The position numbers were made by a program, and so were the translations under genes. Shown in pieces: positions 61,171-64,000 of a DNA stretch of 64,000 nt; position 1 is the stretch's first letter, and each line of letters starts with the position of its first letter. The notes below the pieces were generated by a model. It was given only the letters and a program-made list of their open reading frames with translations. It was not told the origin of the DNA and did no database searches. Source of the stretch: DATEPR01 sp036273855 (GTDB lineage: Bacteria; Actinomycetota; Actinomycetes; Mycobacteriales; Pseudonocardiaceae); the NCBI GenBank assembly GCA_036273855.1, contig DASUGU010000042.1, forward strand, positions 173,050 to 237,049, written 5' to 3'.

Positions 61171-61350
61171 TCTTCGGCTCCCGACGTAGTTGGTCGCGGC
61201 GAAAGCAAATGGGCGCAACCAATAAGCCCCATCGGAAACGTATACCGGCACCCGGGGCAGGCGGCAAGACCTTGCCACGGCAGAAGAATGCGAACTCCGC
61301 ACGATGGCGGAAGCGAGCCGGAACGCAGGTTTCCGGCCCGCTGTCAAGCG

Positions 61351-62121
61351 TCAGGAAGCCCGGCGGGCGGCGGGTGGCACCGGATCACCCCGGCGCAGCG
61401 GGAACGGCGCGATGTGGTGGTCGGTCGAGCCTGTCAGGTCGGGCGCGCCGGTCCCGGAGGCCGAGGTGCCGCGCCCTGCCGGGTCGCCGAGCGCGTGCGG
61501 GGTCCTGGCCAGCGCGACCGCCAGAACGAGTCCGATGACGATCGGGACGTGGGTGGCCAGCCTGGTCCACGTCACCTCGCCGTTGACCAGGTCGAACACC
61601 GAGGTGACGGCCAGCATCGCCACGAACGTCGCCAGCACCGGGATCTCACTGGTGGCGCGGCGGCTGTTCCACGCCACCATCAGCATGGCCACGCCGAACG
61701 CCACGTCGAACGCGGCCTCCTCGTGGTCCATGTGCGGGCTCACGTGGGCCATCTCCATGCCCAGGCTGACGAACATGTTGACCAGCCCGATGGTCATCTG
61801 GAACAGGGCCACGACGACCATCGCGATCCGCAGCGGCGCCCGCCAGCGGCCCCGGCGCGGCAGTTCAACGGCGGCCAGGACGGCGTCGGCCAGATCGGGC
61901 CCGTCGGGCACGACACCGACAGCCAGTAGGCGGTCCATCCGACCGGCCTGCTCCCGCCACCGGGTGCACGCGGCACATCCGACCAGATGGGTCCGGACGT
62001 CGTCGACCGAGCCGGGCGCGTCCTCCCCGTCCATCATCGCCGACAGGGACTCTCGGACGGCACGGCATCGAGCCTGTCCCACTACGTCCTCCACGTACGT
62101 CAGGTCGTCCGGTGCGGTCAC
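61351..62121 (-). CDS. Membrane anti-sigma factor with zinc finger
   Basis: The 256-residue protein starts at ATG 62121. The N-terminal cytoplasmic part has the HxxxCxxC zinc motif THLVGCAAC (His45, Cys49, Cys52) typical of ZAS anti-sigma factors. From about 97 on there are four hydrophobic helices rather than the usual one. The first external loop reads GMEMAHVSPHMDHEE, with three Met and three His in twelve residues, as in copper sites. Such factors hold an ECF sigma until a signal arrives. The ECF gene is divergent, 71 bp away, which makes it the natural partner. Confidence 0.85.
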   Translation of the reverse strand: MTAPDDLTYVEDVVGQARCRAVRESLSAMMDGEDAPGSVDDVRTHLVGCAACTRWREQAGRMDRLLAVGVVPDGPDLADAVLAAVELPRRGRWRAPLRIAMVVVALFQMTIGLVNMFVSLGMEMAHVSPHMDHEEAAFDVAFGVAMLMVAWNSRRATSEIPVLATFVAMLAVTSVFDLVNGEVTWTRLATHVPIVIGLVLAVALARTPHALGDPAGRGTSASGTGAPDLTGSTDHHIAPFPLRRGDPVPPAARRAS

Positions 62122-62192
62122 CAGGTTCCCGACCGGCGTTCCGATTGTGACATGTGGTGCCGTACCGTGACCTCGCGCGCACGGGAGGCATC

Positions 62193-62747
62193 GTGGAGGA
62201 CGACGTGGTGACCGGCTGGGCGCTCGCCGCGCAGCAGGGTGACCGCGAGGCAGCGGCGGCCTTCATCCGTGCCACCACAGGACAGTTGCGCAGGCTGCTG
62301 TCCTATCTCGCCGATCCCGGGCAGGTCGACGATCTGGTGCAGGAGACGTATCTGCGCGCGTTCACCGCGCTCCCCCGCTACGCCCACCGCTCGCCGGCCC
62401 GGCTGTGGCTGCTGTCCATCGCCCGGCGGGTCGCGGCCGACCAGGTGCGCGGCGACCGGCGCAGCCCACGGCTGGGCAACGCCGACTGGCAGGCCGAACT
62501 CGACCGCGTCCGACCGGTCGCCGACATGTCCGAGGTGACGGCACTGCGCCAGGCCATCGCGGCCCTGGACACCGAACGCAAGGAGGCGTTCGTGCTGACC
62601 AGGGTGATGGGCCTGTCCTACGAGGAAGCCGCACAGGCGTGCGGCTGCCCGGTAGGGACCATTCGCTCACGGGTGTTCCGCGCGCGGGCCGACCTGCTGG
62701 CCGCGCTGGGCGAGCACCAGGACCCGGCGACCGGGCAGTGCTCGTAG
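62193..62747 (+). CDS. ECF RNA polymerase sigma factor
   Basis: GTG 62193, after GGGAGG, opens 184 residues. Region 2 reads LADPGQVDDLVQETYLRAF with PRYAHRSPARLWLLSIARRVAADQVR. Region 4 reads LDTERKEAFVLTRVMGLSYEEAAQACGCPVGTIRSRVFRAR. There is no extra C-terminal domain. The divergent membrane anti-sigma factor is its probable regulator, and the promoters in the 71-bp gap may be under its own control, although I cannot pick out a certain recognition motif. Confidence 0.94.
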   Translation: MEDDVVTGWALAAQQGDREAAAAFIRATTGQLRRLLSYLADPGQVDDLVQETYLRAFTALPRYAHRSPARLWLLSIARRVAADQVRGDRRSPRLGNADWQAELDRVRPVADMSEVTALRQAIAALDTERKEAFVLTRVMGLSYEEAAQACGCPVGTIRSRVFRARADLLAALGEHQDPATGQCS

Positions 62748-62769
62748 CGTCTTTCCAGGGTTCGACTTT

Positions 62770-62970
62770 CTAGGGTTCGACCAGGTCGAGCACGCCGAAC
62801 TGCACGCCGTCGATGAGCACGCGCAACTGGTCCACGCTCATCTCGACCCGCTGGCCGAAGTCGTCGGTGATCACGATCCGCCGTTCCTCGGGCGCGTCGT
62901 GATCCACCAGCAGCTCGGGACAACCGGGGCCGCGCGGCGTGGTGATGAGCTCGGTACATTCGCCGCTCAT
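62770..62970 (-). CDS. Small conserved protein, paralog of the ORF at 31771-31965
   Basis: The 66-residue ORF starts at ATG 62970 with a GGAGAG site. Its core ELLVDHDAPEERRIVITDDF and GQRVEMSVDQLRVLIDGVQF match the other copy in 41 of 53 positions by eye. The N-terminus (MSGECTELITTP) and the last residues differ. The genes around the two copies are unrelated, so the protein, not the locus, is duplicated. It is convergent with the ECF sigma gene (22 bp apart). Confidence 0.72.
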   Translation of the reverse strand: MSGECTELITTPRGPGCPELLVDHDAPEERRIVITDDFGQRVEMSVDQLRVLIDGVQFGVLDLVEP

Positions 62971-63083
62971 CGCACTCCTCTCCTTCCAACGGTCAGCTGC
63001 CGCCCCAGGCTCGGCCGCCGTCAGTATGAAGGGTCGCCGATCGTCGGCCAGAAGTTCCCGACCTGTGGTCAGCGCCACGCTCA

Positions 63084-63860
63084 TCAGGGCTGAAACGGGT
63101 TCCGATCAGCGGCGACGGCCGAGAACAGAGGGGAACCGAACGTGTCGTAGAGGTGACGTTGCAGGGTCGGACCGAAGCTCACCCGCGCCACGCCCAGCCC
63201 GGCGAGGTCGCCAAGGGACAGTTCGCCCCTGGGCCCGTAGCCGACGTTGATCGGGCCGGGAAGGCCTTCGGCCAGCGCCCGGATCGTGGCGGCACCGCCG
63301 GCCAGGATCGGGTAGACGCAGTCCGCGCCCGCCGCCAGGTACCGCGCGCCCCGGTCGAGCGTGGCGACGAGGCGGTCGTCCGGCGAGCCGACCTGACGCA
63401 GGAACGAGTCGGTCCGCGCGTTGATCACCAGGTCCACGCCCTGCGCCCGGGCGGCGCCGCGCACCGCGGCCAGGAAGTCGGCCTGCTCGGCGACGTCGAC
63501 CATCGAACCGGTCGCCGGGTCCGAGTCCTCCAGGTTCAGCCCGACGGCCCCGGTGGCGGCGAACCGCTCCGCCAGTTCGGCCGGTGCCAGCCGGTAACCG
63601 CGTTCGAAGTCGACGGTCACCGGCACGTCCACGGCCCGGACGATCCGCCGGACCGCGGCCAGGATCTCCTCGACCGGTGTGGCCTCGCCGTCGGCGTAGC
63701 CGAGGACCGCGGCCATGCCGGCGCTGGTCGTTGCCACGACGGGGAACCCGGCCGACTCGACCTGCCTGGCCGATGCGGCGTCCCACACGTTGGGCAGGAT
63801 CAGCGGATCACCCTCGACGTGCAGGCCACGCAGCGTCGCTGCCCTGTCCGGCTCGGTCAC
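63084..63860 (-). CDS. PEP mutase/isocitrate lyase-family protein
   Basis: GTG 63860 opens 258 residues (V-T-E-P-D-R-A-A). The barrel has PLILPNVWDAASARQVESAGFPVVATTSAGMAA at its start, then VTVDFERGY (metal Asp/Glu) and GLNLEDSDP. VINARTDSFL and ADCVYPIL are nearer the end. These are typical of the widespread actinobacterial subgroup of the isocitrate lyase/PEP mutase superfamily. Known relatives cleave or rearrange 2-hydroxy diacids (2-methylisocitrate lyase, PEP mutase, oxaloacetate hydrolase). The Cys of true lyases (KKCGH) is absent, so lyase activity is doubtful. Confidence 0.87.
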   Translation of the reverse strand: MTEPDRAATLRGLHVEGDPLILPNVWDAASARQVESAGFPVVATTSAGMAAVLGYADGEATPVEEILAAVRRIVRAVDVPVTVDFERGYRLAPAELAERFAATGAVGLNLEDSDPATGSMVDVAEQADFLAAVRGAARAQGVDLVINARTDSFLRQVGSPDDRLVATLDRGARYLAAGADCVYPILAGGAATIRALAEGLPGPINVGYGPRGELSLGDLAGLGVARVSFGPTLQRHLYDTFGSPLFSAVAADRNPFQP

Positions 63861-63937
63861 TAGATGATTGATGCGGTGAAGATCATGTGAAGGGGACCCG
63901 GTGGCGGACACGGGCGGAGGGTGTCCATGATCAAAGT

Positions 63938-64000
63938 GTGAGCAAAGACCTGAACACCCTCCTGACCACACTCTACGTGCTGATCGATGACCACATCGTC
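63938..64000 (+). mobile_element. Start of a transposase gene, cut by window edge
   Basis: GTG 63938 opens 21 codons to the edge, reading SKDLNTLLTTLYVLIDDHIV. This resembles the N-terminus of a group of actinobacterial transposases that I associate with IS982-type elements. The left inverted repeat should lie between 63861 and 63937, but with one end only I cannot fix it. Confidence 0.5.

Overview
This is a 64 kb stretch of a high-GC actinomycete chromosome. GC-rich third codon positions, frequent GTG and TTG starts, ATGA/GTGA/TGATG stop-start overlaps, a SARP/AfsR-type and a LAL-type giant regulator, DrrAB-type transport and furA-katG all fit Actinobacteria. A member of the Pseudonocardiales is my best guess, by inference only. 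I see no tRNA, rRNA or CRISPR. A partial transposase runs off the right edge.

Region by region. (1) 1-4.8 kb: single housekeeping-type genes (kinase-like fragment, XRE-cupin regulator, ankyrin protein, methyltransferase, acetyltransferase, RidA, truncated hemoglobin) and a TrmB/LuxR-like regulator divergent from (2) a 1,398-residue secreted subtilase-superfamily protein at 4.9-9.1 kb. (3) 9.1-13.7 kb: an archaeal/eukaryal-type prolyl-tRNA synthetase, then a pectin-degradation pair (GH28 polygalacturonase and PL4 rhamnogalacturonan lyase). (4) 13.7-18.4 kb: a decayed FMN reductase, a MerR-type promoter driving a DHA2 efflux pump, and a membrane-anchored NTPase-TPR protein. (5) 18.4-23.4 kb: a tightly overlapping seven-gene minus-strand operon (alpha/beta hydrolase, catalytically unusual SDR, DUF427, MOSC-reductase-ferredoxin fusion, 51-residue protein, orphan GcvH, VOC protein), divergent from a LAL regulator. 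(6) 26.3-34.2 kb: a coaD remnant, a SARP-NB-ARC-TPR regulator, a DrrAB-type exporter, a DUF3050 protein beside a small conserved protein, a universal stress protein and a methyltransferase.

(7) 34.3-55.1 kb is the main accessory region: a catabolic cluster of about 20 genes for an unidentified organic acid. It has two NMT1/TauA-like binding proteins, two permeases, an ATPase carrying a frameshift, three TPP-dependent decarboxylase-like enzymes, MmgE/PrpD, EthD, SMP-30, D-2-hydroxyacid dehydrogenase, aldehyde dehydrogenase, a fumarate-reductase/TcuA-like flavoprotein, a cupin, a CoxG-hydrolase fusion and a 2-keto-4-pentenoate-hydratase-like enzyme. A GntR-FCD regulator sits in the middle. AT-rich motifs of the form GYATRC, nearly always spaced exactly 11 bp, lie upstream of six promoters, so the region looks like one GntR regulon. 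Between ATPase and permease the stop-start junction appears to have been duplicated into two extra coupled ORFs, one of them a repeat protein.

(8) 55.5-64 kb: a HAD phosphatase, furA-katG with a recognisable furA box, a polytopic DUF6008-like protein, an ECF sigma factor divergent from a membrane anti-sigma factor with a Met/His-rich external loop, a second copy of the small conserved protein, a PEP mutase/isocitrate-lyase-family enzyme and the transposase edge.

All family calls were made by reading motifs; no database search was possible.
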